Below are positions 32,558 through 43,969 of a DNA stretch of 64,000 bases, piece after piece (position 1 is the stretch's first letter; each line of letters begins with the position of its first letter). A model generated the notes under the pieces. The model was not told the DNA's origin and did no database searches. It worked only from the letters and a program-made list of their open reading frames with translations. The position numbers and the translations under genes were made by a program. Origin of the DNA: Mesostigma viride (lineage: Eukaryota; Streptophyta; Mesostigmatophyceae; Mesostigmatales; Mesostigmataceae); NCBI GenBank assembly GCA_009746045.1, contig RPFO01000002.1, positions 1,829,006 through 1,893,005 of the forward strand, in the 5' to 3' direction.

Positions 32558-34565
32558 AATTAATTAATTAATTAATTAATTATCAACATCACTCCGTTGG
32601 GAGTAGATGTAGCACATAGCCCTGAGAAGGGGCATATGGCTTTTAATACATTCTAGGCGACTTCATGCAAGGGTGGGAATGTAAGCTACCCCTGCTCTAG
32701 GTGCACCAAGGCACCTGCACCCTCATGATGTATCGCGCTATGCCCAGTTAAGGGGGGAGCGTGGCATGGGGGGGAAGATCATCATGGCTATACAGAAGCT
32801 ATGGCATGGCTTCTCAGCAGAGAGTGACTCCCTGCATGGGCACAACATTACTAAATAAGGCTAGGCATCGTCTGGAGTGTGGCTCATCATAGGCACACAT
32901 GTACATGATTACATAAAGCGCGTGGCTTAGCTGGAATAGGGCCTCTAGGAGGCGTACATGTACATGGCCACGGTCTATCTATTCTACACTACTACTGCTG
33001 TATTCCCCTAAGCTGGGGCGTCTGGAGTCGCTGGGGCCGCGGGGGTCGCCTGCCAGGGCTTGTGGCCGACGTAGATGGCCGCCCCCTTCCAGTACACCGG
33101 CTGCCCCGCCTTGGTCTGCCGGAGCTGGAGGTAGGTCGGCCATAGCTCCCGTCGCCGTTGTTGCTGCGCCAGGGTCAAGTCGTCATCAAGGGTGAAGAGA
33201 GTCTTCTCGAGCCGCTTGCGGCGTCTGAGAAAAGAAATCTTGTCCGCCGGGGTCTTAAAGGTGAGAAGGAGCGGGGGCGGCCCTGCCTTACCCCGCGCGC
33301 GGGGAAGGCGGTGGGCGGCCAGCTCGATCTCACCAGTAAGGCCCATGCGATCAAGGATTTCTCTCTCAAAAGCACGCGCAAGCTTCTCGGAATTCTCACC
33401 TTCCTCCATCTTGAGATTCTTGACAATGACGTTTAGGCTGCGCTTGGCGAGCTCGGCCTCCTCGCGGAGGTCAAGCGTCTGCCGTTGAAGCTGGGCTGCG
33501 ACGGCGGAGGTGGTGGAGGTGGTGTGTTGCTTAAGCATGTCCGCCCAGGTGGTGATGGGAGGAGCATCGCCGGCCAGGCCAGCCGGGGCTGGCTTGGCGG
33601 CAATGTCCTTCACCGCCTGGGCGGTGAGGCCTGCGGTGTTCTGCAGAACCTCGATAGCAATGGCGTTGTCCTTAAGACGCTGGTCGATGTCGCGGAGCTG
33701 GGCGGTGATGGAGTCGGTGGAGGCGGAGGGAGGGGGGAGGGTGGAGGCGAGGAGGGCGGCGGTGGCGGTGGGGATGGTGGGGAGCTCAGCAGCCAGCGTG
33801 CGCACATTGACAGCAATGGGCGACACGTGCTGGTGGAAGACGTCTTGGAGGTGGCGGATGAAGGAGGATTCGGTAACGGGGCAGGGTTGCAAAAGGTCGT
33901 CGGCCGAGCGCTTAGTGATGGTAAAGAGAGCTGCGAGCTGAAGGCGGGGGCGAGGCCAGCCGGCCATATTGGCCGAGGTAGGGGCGTCAGCTGGGCGGTT
34001 GGAAAACCGGCCGTCAGCTCCGTTGCGGAAAAGGTGTCGGAAATGGAACTGCTCGCACAGGGCCAGCAGTGAGGCGTGGGACCCGTAAAACACGAGCTCC
34101 AGTAACTTGGAGCATGGCATGTCGAAAAAGGCAAGCCTGTTGATGTCGAAGGTGGCAAAAAGCCGATCAACGTCAAAATCTCGCTCAGACCAGCCAGGTT
34201 CGTCTGAGCGACTGCGCTTGGGATCAGGCGAGGCTGAGGGCGAGGCAGGAAGCCCGGGAGGGGGCTGGGCGACTACCAGTGCGCGACTAGTGTCACTGCC
34301 GCCTGCCGGACCTGATGGCGAAGCTGCAGCCGGAGCTGCAGACGTATTGTCATTGCCGAGCGCAGCCGTCAGGCTGCGTTGCGTCGATGGGCGTTTGCTC
34401 ATCGTATATTGCGTAATAGCGTCGGAAAATTATATCAGCATGTGCGTCTTAGAAAGACGAAGCGATTGTGATATTCACGACTAAATTCGGGGCTCAAACG
34501 TGAAAGTTATGAGCTCCGCCGTCAGCCATGCCCTACCTCGTGGCTGTGTGGAAGGGATAGTTGTC
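32558..34565 (-). mobile_element. LINE-like element carrying only an ORF1-type gene
   Basis: A 2.0-kb insertion bounded by the perfect 13-bp direct repeat TCCAGGAATAGTT (32545-32557 and 34566-34578). On the minus strand it reads 5' region, one intact ORF (34402-33008), 3' UTR, then an (AATT)n tail (32558-32583). A target duplication of this length and a simple-repeat tail are marks of target-primed reverse transcription. There is no reverse transcriptase or endonuclease, so it must depend on another element. The empty site is visible: the flanks rejoin to a copy of the repeat found at 36910-36962 and 52465-52510. Confidence 0.75.
33008..34402 (-). CDS. LINE ORF1-like RNA-binding protein, 464 residues, intact
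   Basis: One uninterrupted frame from ATG at 34402 to the stop at 33008. Residues 1-70 are Ser/Pro/Ala-rich and disordered. Residues 75-170 hold a distinct domain (FDVDRLFATFDINRLAFF, LELVFYGSHASLLALC, HFRHLF) that I do not recognise. Residues 230-330 contain amphipathic, coiled-coil-like helices (DSITAQLRDIDQRLKDNAIA, AAQLQRQTLDLREEAELAKR). The last 130 residues match the L1 ORF1 / Transposase_22 pattern: SLNVIVKNLKMEEGEN, IELAAHRLPRARG, PPLLLTFKTPADK, TLDDDLTLAQQQRRRELWP, then KGAAIYVG. In L1 elements this protein trimerises, coats the RNA and acts as a chaperone. The 5' region upstream of the ATG is 163 bp. The C-terminal match is from memory but the motif order is good. Confidence 0.7.
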   Translation of the reverse strand: MSKRPSTQRSLTAALGNDNTSAAPAAASPSGPAGGSDTSRALVVAQPPPGLPASPSASPDPKRSRSDEPGWSERDFDVDRLFATFDINRLAFFDMPCSKLLELVFYGSHASLLALCEQFHFRHLFRNGADGRFSNRPADAPTSANMAGWPRPRLQLAALFTITKRSADDLLQPCPVTESSFIRHLQDVFHQHVSPIAVNVRTLAAELPTIPTATAALLASTLPPPSASTDSITAQLRDIDQRLKDNAIAIEVLQNTAGLTAQAVKDIAAKPAPAGLAGDAPPITTWADMLKQHTTSTTSAVAAQLQRQTLDLREEAELAKRSLNVIVKNLKMEEGENSEKLARAFEREILDRMGLTGEIELAAHRLPRARGKAGPPPLLLTFKTPADKISFLRRRKRLEKTLFTLDDDLTLAQQQRRRELWPTYLQLRQTKAGQPVYWKGAAIYVGHKPWQATPAAPATPDAPA

Positions 34566-34578
34566 TCCAGGAATAGTT

Positions 34579-34876
34579 GTCTCACTTAAAATCAAACATC
34601 AGACTTGCTTCATCGGCTGTAATTAAACCAACATGTACAAACAAATTGTCACACTTCTTAACAATATTAAGCCCTAGCTGGGGCTTCCAGCTGGCAGCCA
34701 TGCAAACCAATCCAGCTGATGAAGTTATTGCATGGTAACACCTGGCCAGCCAAATTATTAATGCCAATGCATGTGGACATGTTGCACTGTTAGAGGGCTG
34801 TGCACAAATCTCCCCTCATTAATTTGAAAAATGTGGAATATGTTTTGAGTGTTTACTATGCGCTCATGTATACGAC
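34579..34876. other. Short spacer between two retroelements
   Basis: Starts with GTCTCACTTA, the continuation of the dispersed repeat broken by the ORF1 element. Nothing else recognised. Confidence 0.5.
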
Positions 34877-35005
34877 ATTCATGTCCCACGTAGCTCCCAC
34901 AAAAACCAGCATCTTCATTAAAACAATAAGTGGAAGCATACATGTGACACTAATTGACATGCCCGGAGGCACGCCGTTCAAGGCCCTTCATGAAGTACGT
35001 TGCCC
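34877..35005 (-). repeat. Repeat B2 of the split-repeat element
   Basis: 129-bp direct copy of 35457-35585, at the outer end of the element. Confidence 0.9.
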
Positions 35006-35038
35006 TAGAGGCAACCAAGACAAGGGTGGGTGGGTGGG

Positions 35039-35459
35039 GAGCAAAGAAAGAGGCCGACAAAACCAGCCAGAGCGGCTTTTAGTCGCAAAACCTCCCTTAT
35101 CCCTAGCTAACTGACGTCATTAAACCCTTATGTTTAGTGGATGCTAGTAAGACGCTAACCGTACAGACCGGGGGTAGAATATCCCGAATCTGCACGGCTA
35201 GTATTAAATAATGCGTAGGTTGTTCTTTTCAGGGGCACTGCACCTCACGCCCCGTTCCGCCCGGGTATAATCAACCCAAGCGCGGAACGCACATTTTATT
35301 TAATTCATTTTTCAACCATGCACTATATTGCATCTACTAATCACAAAAGCTCTAGCCAAACAGCTACGAGTAAACACTGCGACCTATAAGCCGCTCATCC
35401 AGCGGCCTCTTGTTCCCGCATTCACGTATAGAAGAAACTCCGTTCAAAGAACCCCGATT
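35039..35459 (-). repeat. Terminal repeat A2 of the split-repeat element
   Basis: 421-bp direct copy of 36422-36842; starts GAGCAAAGAAAGAGGCC and ends AAGAACCCCGATT on the + strand. Confidence 0.9.
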
Positions 35460-35585
35460 CATGTCCCACGTAGCTCCCACAAAAACCAGCATCTTCATTA
35501 AAACAATAAGTGGAAGCATACATGTGACACTAATTGACATGCCCGGAGGCACGCCGTTCAAGGCCCTTCATGAAGTACGTTGCCC
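35457..35585 (-). repeat. Repeat B1 of the split-repeat element
   Basis: 129-bp copy of 34877-35005 (ATTCATGTCCCACGTAGCTC to GAAGTACGTTGCCC on the + strand), directly abutting A2. Confidence 0.9.
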
Positions 35586-36421
35586 AATCACCCCCGCCCT
35601 GGCTTTCCCTTGAAGCCGCACTCCACCTTGCTCGTTGTCACAAGTGACCGCCCTGCCGCAAAACGGGAGCCCCCCCACATCGGGAGGCGTGTGCCCGGCG
35701 GCTGTGGATGCATGGCCAGGCCCAAAAAGGCCCAGCGCATTTGCACTGCGATTGCGCACGGCCAGCCTATCATGACCCCTCTCGGGGCCCCGAGTCGGTA
35801 CCGCTATGGCCGTCTCCCCATAGACCCGGGGTGCTTCGAGAAAAAACGTGGACCTAGCCCAGGCCCCGCCAGCCCGGATGCCCGAGGCCACAGCCCCAGG
35901 CACCTGGCTGAACGAGAGTCCGTTCAGCCAAGACCGCATTCCCCCCCGAGGTTTCTATGCGTGGGGAAAAAATTTCTAGCTTAGACGCTTTTCCCATCGC
36001 CGTCCCCAGCCCCAACCACCCCCCCTCGGCGGAAGGCAATTGCAAAGTTTGCTGGCCAGCAGCAATTTCCGAAGAAAAAGCCGCAGGCCGCGGACCGAGA
36101 CACGGGTCGCCAGTGCCAGCCATCCGGCTCCAACCCGGGGTGCAAGCATCCCCAGGTACGGAGCACCAGCTCGCGCACTGGGCCGACCAAGCGACAGTTG
36201 AGCACCTGTCACGGCATCCGGCCCACCAAAGACCCCAAGCTGGGGAAAAGGTGCGGACCGGAGGTAATCTTTTTCTTTTCTTTTAGTTAACCGGGCGAGG
36301 AACTACGCCTGGCCGGTTAACAACTGGAAGTCTCACCACTGGCCAAGTGGCCAGTGCAACCAGTGCTTTTGGGATTTTGCTCCGCAGCACCCATAGCTGC
36401 GGCTGCCGCCGCAACGACAAC

Positions 36422-36842
36422 GAGCAAAGAAAGAGGCCGACAAAACCAGCCAGAGCGGCTTTTAGTCGCAAAACCTCCCTTATCCCTAGCTAACTGACGT
36501 CATTAAACCCTTATGTTTAGTGGATGCTAGTAAGACGCTAACCGTACAGACCGGGGGTAGAATATCCCGAATCTGCACGGCTAGTATTAAATAATGCGTA
36601 GGTTGTTCTTTTCAGGGGCACTGCACCTCACGCCCCGTTCCGCCCGGGTATAATCAACCCAAGCGCGGAACGCACATTTTATTTAATTCATTTTTCAACC
36701 ATGCACTATATTGCATCTACTAATCACAAAAGCTCTAGCCAAACAGCTACGAGTAAACACTGCGACCTATAAGCCGCTCATCCAGCGGCCTCTTGTTCCC
36801 GCATTCACGTATAGAAGAAACTCCGTTCAAAGAACCCCGATT
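36422..36842 (-). repeat. Terminal repeat A1 of the split-repeat element
   Basis: 421-bp direct copy of 35039-35459, apparently without differences. Confidence 0.9.
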
Positions 36843-37013
36843 GTGCATCATTTAATTATACGTGGCAACATTTATTATAAAATCATTATTATACAACTAC
36901 CCTAGTCCTTCCATGGCGTTGGATCGCCATGCGTCCAGGCATGCATAGTTGTCTCACTTATAATATAAAAGTGAAATTTCCAGATTTCACATTCCTGTGG
37001 CGTATTGTTTTTT
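36843..37013. repeat. Copy of a dispersed repeat
   Basis: The core at 36910-36962 (GGCGTTGGATCGCCATGCGT, then a TAGTTGTCTCACTTA part) is shared with 52465-52510 and with the rejoined flanks of the ORF1-type element (32541-32557 plus 34579-34590). The family is unknown. Confidence 0.6.
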
Positions 37014-37018
37014 TTACA
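37014..37018 (-). terminator. Polyadenylation signal TGTAA (minus strand)
   Basis: TGTAA on the minus strand, 154 bp downstream of the stop of the chloroplast-type gene ending at 37172. Confidence 0.55.
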
Positions 37019-37171
37019 TAGTATATCGACGTGCTCAGTTTGGTGAGCATCACCATCGCCATTTCTGCTGTGATCCAGGCCGCCTGTACGTCATGACAGG
37101 AAAAATACAAGGACATCCTGGCAAAAGGTTGCTAGTTCATAAATTATTGAGGGAGACAACTAACGCTATCC

Positions 37172-38451
37172 TTATGCCAACACGAGCTTGGCCACATCTG
37201 GCATGCCTCCTTCCTTGTACAACTCGGCGAGCCTGGGCAATGTCTCTGGCCAGGACTTCTCTGCCACTGCAATATCCATGGTGAACGCAGCCCTGTCCAA
37301 AGCAATCTGCACGACACAAGCAAAAATCACAACCCGCGCCAGTAAGGGAAGAGTCTGAATGTAGCAACCTAAGGACACGCAACCATCAAAGCCAATGTTG
37401 TGAACACAGCTATTGCCACTACTGTCCTTGCTGACCGAAAAACATGCCTTGCAAGCTGGTACAGCCACATGCAGCTAGAACGTTTCCTAGGAAAAAAAAA
37501 ACTGCCTTAACATGCCCTGAACAATAAGCAGACTAGGGTAAAAGGTCTTGGTAGCTTGACCAGACATTGAGTCATTCAGTACCCCTTACAACCAAGACTA
37601 TGGGAAAATGCCACACAACATGTACAACGTTAGGCCACATAGTACTACAGGAAGACACCCCTCGCATTGCTTAGAATTAGGCCACGGATGCTAGCCACAT
37701 GACCCATCCCACCGTGGTCAGCCTCAACTCTATTCGTCACATGTGGGTCGACCAATGCCAGTGATACGTAGTCTCCGCCCATCGGCCCACGAGTCCATCC
37801 TCGGATCACCTGGGCTTGCACTCCCCCCGATGTGAGCCCCCCCACCGCCCCCCCCCACTATCAAAGAGACAGCCAGCGCAGGCCAGACATCTGAAGAATC
37901 CGGACCATGGCAGCTCGAGCCTGCTGTTATCTAATCCGCGTTTGTCGAGTCGTTCAGGATGATAGAAATGAATGGAAGTGGATATGTGCAGCTGTGGACA
38001 TTAAAAATTCTGGCTGGCTAGCGTTCATCGAGACCAAAACGGTCTAGCTAAAAACCACCTCGCGTGATCAGGGCAGTTGTTCCTAGCGGCCAGGAGTGTC
38101 CGGTTGACTATGACAATATTTTCCAGCAGTGTCAAGTAAATTGCAGATGCACATCCACATCCGCATGGGAAGAAGATACAACACTACATAGTCAATGCAG
38201 GGCTTGGTGGTATGCCAACCCCCACCCGCCAACCCCAACGCCAGGTAGGAAATAGGAAAGCCCAAGGGTGGGGAGGGGAGGGAGCGAGATATCCTTGGGG
38301 AGGAGTACACGACCCACTAGGCACATATAATTATAGCAATAGCAGTAGTAGTGGTAGTAGTACTAGTACTAGTACTAGTACTAGTACAAGTACTAGTACA
38401 AGTACTAGTACTAGTACTAGTACTAGTACTAGTAGCAGTAGTAGCAGTAGC

Positions 38452-38510
<59 letters not shown>

Positions 38511-38520
38511 CAGTAGTAGC

Positions 38521-38611
<91 letters not shown>

Positions 38612-41600
38612 ATTATGATGATAGGGGTATGAGAAGCACTGGGAAGTGGGCACCACGCACCACCCGTGTACGCGTGCAAGTGCTAGTCTCGCCCTCTCAC
38701 GCGAAATCCATGCGTTGAGGCCTTTTGAAAACAACTTACATGAGGTCAGGTACTAAAGAACCACAGACAGAAAGAAGACAACACAACCAGCCCACAGCCA
38801 GCTCACATCCCTACAGCTCAGGCAAAGGCTTGACAAAATTGACTGCCCAAGCTACGAAGATGAGGCCAGGTAAACGGCTAGTCACCAACCCGTACCTGCG
38901 CGGGTGCCTTGCCCTGCTGCGCGTCGTTGAGGGCAGCCTCCTCTGAGATGCGCTCCCTCAGCTGCTTAATGCCGTTCTCGCGGCCGTACTCTGCCAGGTT
39001 GGCGATCACCTGCCAGGGGGGTGGGGTGGGCCACCCGTGCAGGGTGGGGGGTGGGGCGCACAGGTGGTGCAGCGTGGGCGGAATGAAGAACGGCATTCAG
39101 CGTGCGGGGTGTGGCGCACCGTGCACGGGGTAAGGATTGCGCTCTGTTTCAAATTCCGTTGCAGGGATCAAGATTGCATTCAGTGTCAAAGAGCTTCTTT
39201 TCCAACTACGGTTGCCAGATAAACAGATACATACTCCACACTACTAGTCATGTTGTTCAGCTAAGCAAACAGACTGATGGTGTCGGTGGCGTCTCCAGCG
39301 CACCCCCCCTGAAAACTGTTGATGCGCTTCAGGGATCCTGCTCGCGCGCAGAACTCTAAGCAAACGCCAAGTGTCCAGTTTCCAACATCCGCAACAAGCA
39401 CCTCTCTCCCCCCCTGCCCACCTCAAACAGCGTGTCAAGTGTCACCCCACCCCACCCCACCCCACCCCACCCCACCCCACCCCACCCCACCCCACCCCAC
39501 CCCACCCCACCCCACCCCCCCACCCCACCCCACCCCACCCACCCCACCCCACCCCACCCCACCCCACCCCACCCCACCCCACCCCACCCCACCCCACCCC
39601 ACCCCACACCACCCCCCCTCATACGGTGTGCCAAGCGTCTCCCACCCGGCGTCCCCCCCCAACCCACCTCAAACGGCGTGCCAAGGGTCCACCAGGGCGA
39701 CCGCAGCGCCATGCGGGCAGCATCGCGACACTCCAGCTGGCGGCCGATCCTGTGGCCACCACCGCCAGGTGGCATCACAGCGGGAGAAGATTAGCGCATC
39801 GCATGCCAGAAGCAGACCTTTACGACACCGGGGACAGACTCAAAAGCCATTTAAAAAAGGGTGGAAAAGGGGCAATCGACAAATAACATGAAGCACAGGC
39901 CTTTGCCGTTGCTAAAAAGAATTCGAACAGCTAAACTTGGCGACGTGAGTGCTAGAAAGTCGGGGTATCAGGCCCGAGGCAGCACGACATGCCTCCTTTG
40001 GGAGGTCAGGGAGCACCGACCTTTATAAAACCTGTAGAGTGTTAGGGTGCCAAATCGGAGCGTGGCCAATCACGAACAAGGGTCTTGGGAACATAGTAGG
40101 CATTAGGCATGGGTGTCACAAACACGGGTCTTTGGGATCATGCCAAGCACGAGCAGGGGTAATGTGTGGACTGGCGAGTCGATTACCCAGACTGGCAAAA
40201 CACAAAATACCCCCGCCAAAACCAATGACATCAAAGATAATATTAACAGAGGCGACCGCCCAGTTCACAGGAAAAACTGCTCCACAAAAGACACGACGCT
40301 CCGCAAGCGAAACCAGGGTTGAAAGTGCGTGCAAGACGAGAGTTGGAGCGGAGCGCGCACGCACTTTTGGTACAGCTCGGCCAGGAAGGCGCTGGGTCGG
40401 CCCCACCCTGGGAACTGCCGGTTGTTGTAGTACTCGGCGGTGACCAGCGCAGATATCTGCGACAGATGAAGGCAGGGTGGTGCCGGCCGGTAGAGTTAGT
40501 GCCGGCTGGTGATGCCAATGACAGCGGCCCGCGATGCAAGAACCCCTGTTTCATTAGCGCAAGTCTTGGTTGGACTAGAGAGCTGCTTGCAGGAACCTAG
40601 TGTACCTGGTCGTTCTTGCCTAGGTGGGAAAGCGCCAGCCGTTCGAAGACGTCCGGGAACTTGCCCACCTGCAGGCGGCAGCACAGGTGAACACAGGGAC
40701 CCAGCAATGTCATGATGGAACAGGGTCAGCCCCCGCCTCCCCCAGCCCCATCATTCTGGCTGCTAGAACCTTGGTGCTTTGCTGACGGCATAGAGGCGGT
40801 GATGTAGCGATGCAATAAAAAACCATCCCCGAAAGGGTGGACCCGGGGAGGGCAGATTGACATTATGATAAGCTCACAAGATTCAGCTAGTAGCATGCAT
40901 GCCTCAACTTCGCCCCTCCCTCGCCTTTCAGATATGCTTGCTTCGTGCCCTTCCTGCCCCCACATTCATAGACACCCACTTGCTACATGAGGTACATGAG
41001 GCAAGCCCCCTGTTCCTATCCACCCTCCCAGGTGATGCCCCCCCTTTCCCCCCTTCCCACCCTATTCCTCCTCACTAGCAAGCATCCACCCAATTGCTTC
41101 ATCAGGTACATGAGGCAAGCTTCATGAGGTACATGAGGCAAGCCCCCCGTTCGTAGACACCCACTTGCTTCATCAGGTACACGTCGAGCCGCTTGTAGGG
41201 TGACGCAGCCACGTCTCCTGACTTGTACATGGTGAGGCCCACCGAGCCGGCCGCCTCCGCGACCACGCGCGCCTTCACACCCAACTCGACGCACTTGACG
41301 TCGTCTTCTGCCAGCGCCCGATGGATGTACTGGTCAATCTGCTAGCGCCCGCGCACATGATGGTAATAGAAATTCGTTAGCGCGGTGGATGTACTGGTCA
41401 ATCTGCTAGCGCACGCATGCATGGCATTACTAGGCACTTGTCAGCGCGGTGGATCTGCATAGATATACTCGTGGGCTAGCACCCAAGTGACACGCAAATG
41501 GCTGTACAGTTCTATGGACGTTGGAAACAGGGGAAGCATAGACAGAGAGGGCAGCATAAACAGGGCTTGCCGCCAACACGGGCCAAGGACCAACATAAAC

Positions 41601-43650
41601 ACTCAGGGCTTGACAGCATCTGTGCCGAACACGATAAACCACTGCAACCAGACAGGGCCATTGCCACTCACAGAGAGTCGTAGACACAAAACCTTCCATC
41701 ACTTTAGTTGACACAATAGCAGTATCGGTTAATGCGTTGCTGCTGTGCTAGTCCTCCGTATTGATATCTTTCTATAGCAATGCTGACTAAGAAGCACCGC
41801 GGATGATCATCGCCTCATCACATTTCAAGCAAGCGGCCTCGCACCGAGGACCGTCATCATCATCCAACTTAACAAAGAGCGGCCACGCACCGAGTTGGCA
41901 AGGAAGAAGAGGCCGTTCTCGTCCGCCCGCACGACGGGCATCTCCATGCTGGCGCACGCAGCAAGTTCGCGTATTGGCACAGGAGCGAACAATCAGGAGC
42001 GAACAATCAGGAGCAAACAAGGAGAACGAACAAGGAGAGCGAAAGCAAGAGATAAGGGTGAGGGGTGGCCACACGCGAGGAAACCTCTGCCCGGAGCCCA
42101 CCTCATGCGCGGGTGAAAGAATTAATTAACCACCCCAAGCACGAAACAGTGGGGGCAAAGAGAGGGAGCATGAGCGCCGACTCACCCCTCGGGCGGGGTG
42201 GGCCACCGCAGCAGCGCCGTGGTTTTCCCTGCACAGCGCACAGAGCGCGCCAGGGAGACACGCAAGGCAGAGGAGGGTACCGTGTCAGGGCAAGGTGACG
42301 CAGGTCAACATACCACAGACAGCAAACGAGGGAAGGCACCCACCGGGCACTAGAGCCATGGCGCCCAACCCCAAGGCTCTGACCTCGCCAAGCTGAATAA
42401 CAAATCCTCTGTCGCCAAGTGTCCAAGTGGTGGCGCCGAGCGAATGGTTGCAGGGCAGGGGCGTGCTCGTAAGAAACCGTGCGACATGCACAGGAAGCAC
42501 GCCTCGATAGGCCTCGACACACTTGAGTCTACATGACGCATCGTAAGAAACTGTGCGACATGCACAGGAAGCACGCCTCGATAGGCCTCGACACACTTGA
42601 GTCTACATGACGCATCGTAAGAAACTGTGCGACATGCACAGGAAGCACGCCTCGATAGGCCTCGACACACTTGAGTCTACATGACGCATCGTAAGAAACC
42701 GTGCGACATGCACAGGAAGCACGCCTCGATAGGCCTCGACACACTTGAGTCTACATGACGCATCGTAAGAAACCGTGCGACATGCACATGAAGCACGCCT
42801 CGATAGGCCTCGACACACTTGAGTCTACATGACGCATCGTAAGAAACCGTGCGACATGCACAGGAAGCACGCCTCGATAGGCCTCGACACACTTGAGTCT
42901 ACATGACGCATCGTAAGAAACCGTGCGACATGCACAGGAAGCACGCCTCGATAGGCCTCGACACACTTGAGTCTACATGACGCATCGTAAGAAACCGTGC
43001 GACGTACACAGGAAGCACGCCTCGATAGGCCTCGGCACACTTGAGTCTACATGACGCATCGTAAGAAACCGTGCGACATGCACAGGAAGCACGCCTCGAT
43101 AGGCCTCGGCACACTTGAGTCTACATGACGCATCGTAAGAAACCGTGCGACATGCACAGGAAGCACGCCTCGATAGGCCTCAACATACTTGAGTCTACAT
43201 GTCGCAGCGCACATTGTGATCCGATGGTGTTTCCAGCCCAAACATCGATCTCAATGGAACACTGAACAAGAACCGTGCCGGCTGCCAGTAATGACCACCC
43301 CCTGGCATCACCCCGGCGGCTCCACACCTTGGCCGTACCCGCCATGTATCGTTGTCGCAAGTTTACCAAACAGGCTGCACGCTCGCCCTGCAGCTGTACC
43401 CCTGGCAGGGACGTGATGATAGCAATACTGTAAATAATTACTACACCCAGTCAGATAGGCCAATCACGTATTGCCATGTGTGAAGTTAACACTGCCCCGC
43501 ACGCATATCTCACACGACCACGCCAACGGACAGAGGCTATTTCTGCCATACTTCCTGACACACCTATCAACACATGCAGCTGCGACCACATGCGACTGCA
43601 ATCACAAGCTGCAGCGCCTGCTTCCATCACAAGCTGCCATCACATGCTGC

Positions 43651-43685
<35 letters not shown>

Positions 43686-43937
43686 TGGCACACACTGCAG
43701 GGCACACAAGGGCAGGTGCGCACACACAGGGCTGGGTGAAAGCCTCACCTTTCACGTCGCGGCTCAGGGGGATGACCAGGGGCACGAGGCCCACCCTGTC
43801 TGTGGGTTGGACGATGGTTTGCGCTGTCACGGGCGGGCATCCAGGGAGCAGGAATGGTCAACCAGGGTGGCATGGATGGATGTGCAGGGGTGAGAGGAGA
43901 TGATCAGCAAATATGCGATGTGACATGCACGCCCTCC

Positions 43938-43969
<32 letters not shown>

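Larger units (their letters stand above)
34877..36842 (-). mobile_element. Small retroelement with split direct repeats (Ngaro/PAT/TOC-like, DIRS order)
   Basis: Read on the minus strand the parts are A1 (36842-36422, 421 bp), an internal region of about 836 bp, B1 (35585-35457, 129 bp), A2 (35459-35039, 421 bp), a 33-bp gap and B2 (35005-34877, 129 bp). A1/A2 and B1/B2 are each the same length and appear identical. The order A1-internal-B1-A2-B2 is the hallmark of tyrosine-recombinase retrotransposons of the PAT/Ngaro type, which include TOC elements of green algae. No reverse transcriptase or recombinase is recognisable in the short interior, so this is a non-autonomous or reduced copy, and young by its repeat identity. 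The gap between A2 and B2 is unexpected. An alternative is an LTR element with an adjoining duplication. Confidence 0.6.

Noticed and set aside
42459-43200. CRISPR-like array of regular repeats
   Set aside because: Units are contiguous and almost identical with no unique spacers, and the DNA is eukaryotic with introns, so it is a minisatellite.
42285-43369. Ladder of identical 71-residue minus-strand frames
   Set aside because: Generated by the 74-bp minisatellite in an intron; no splice or family support.
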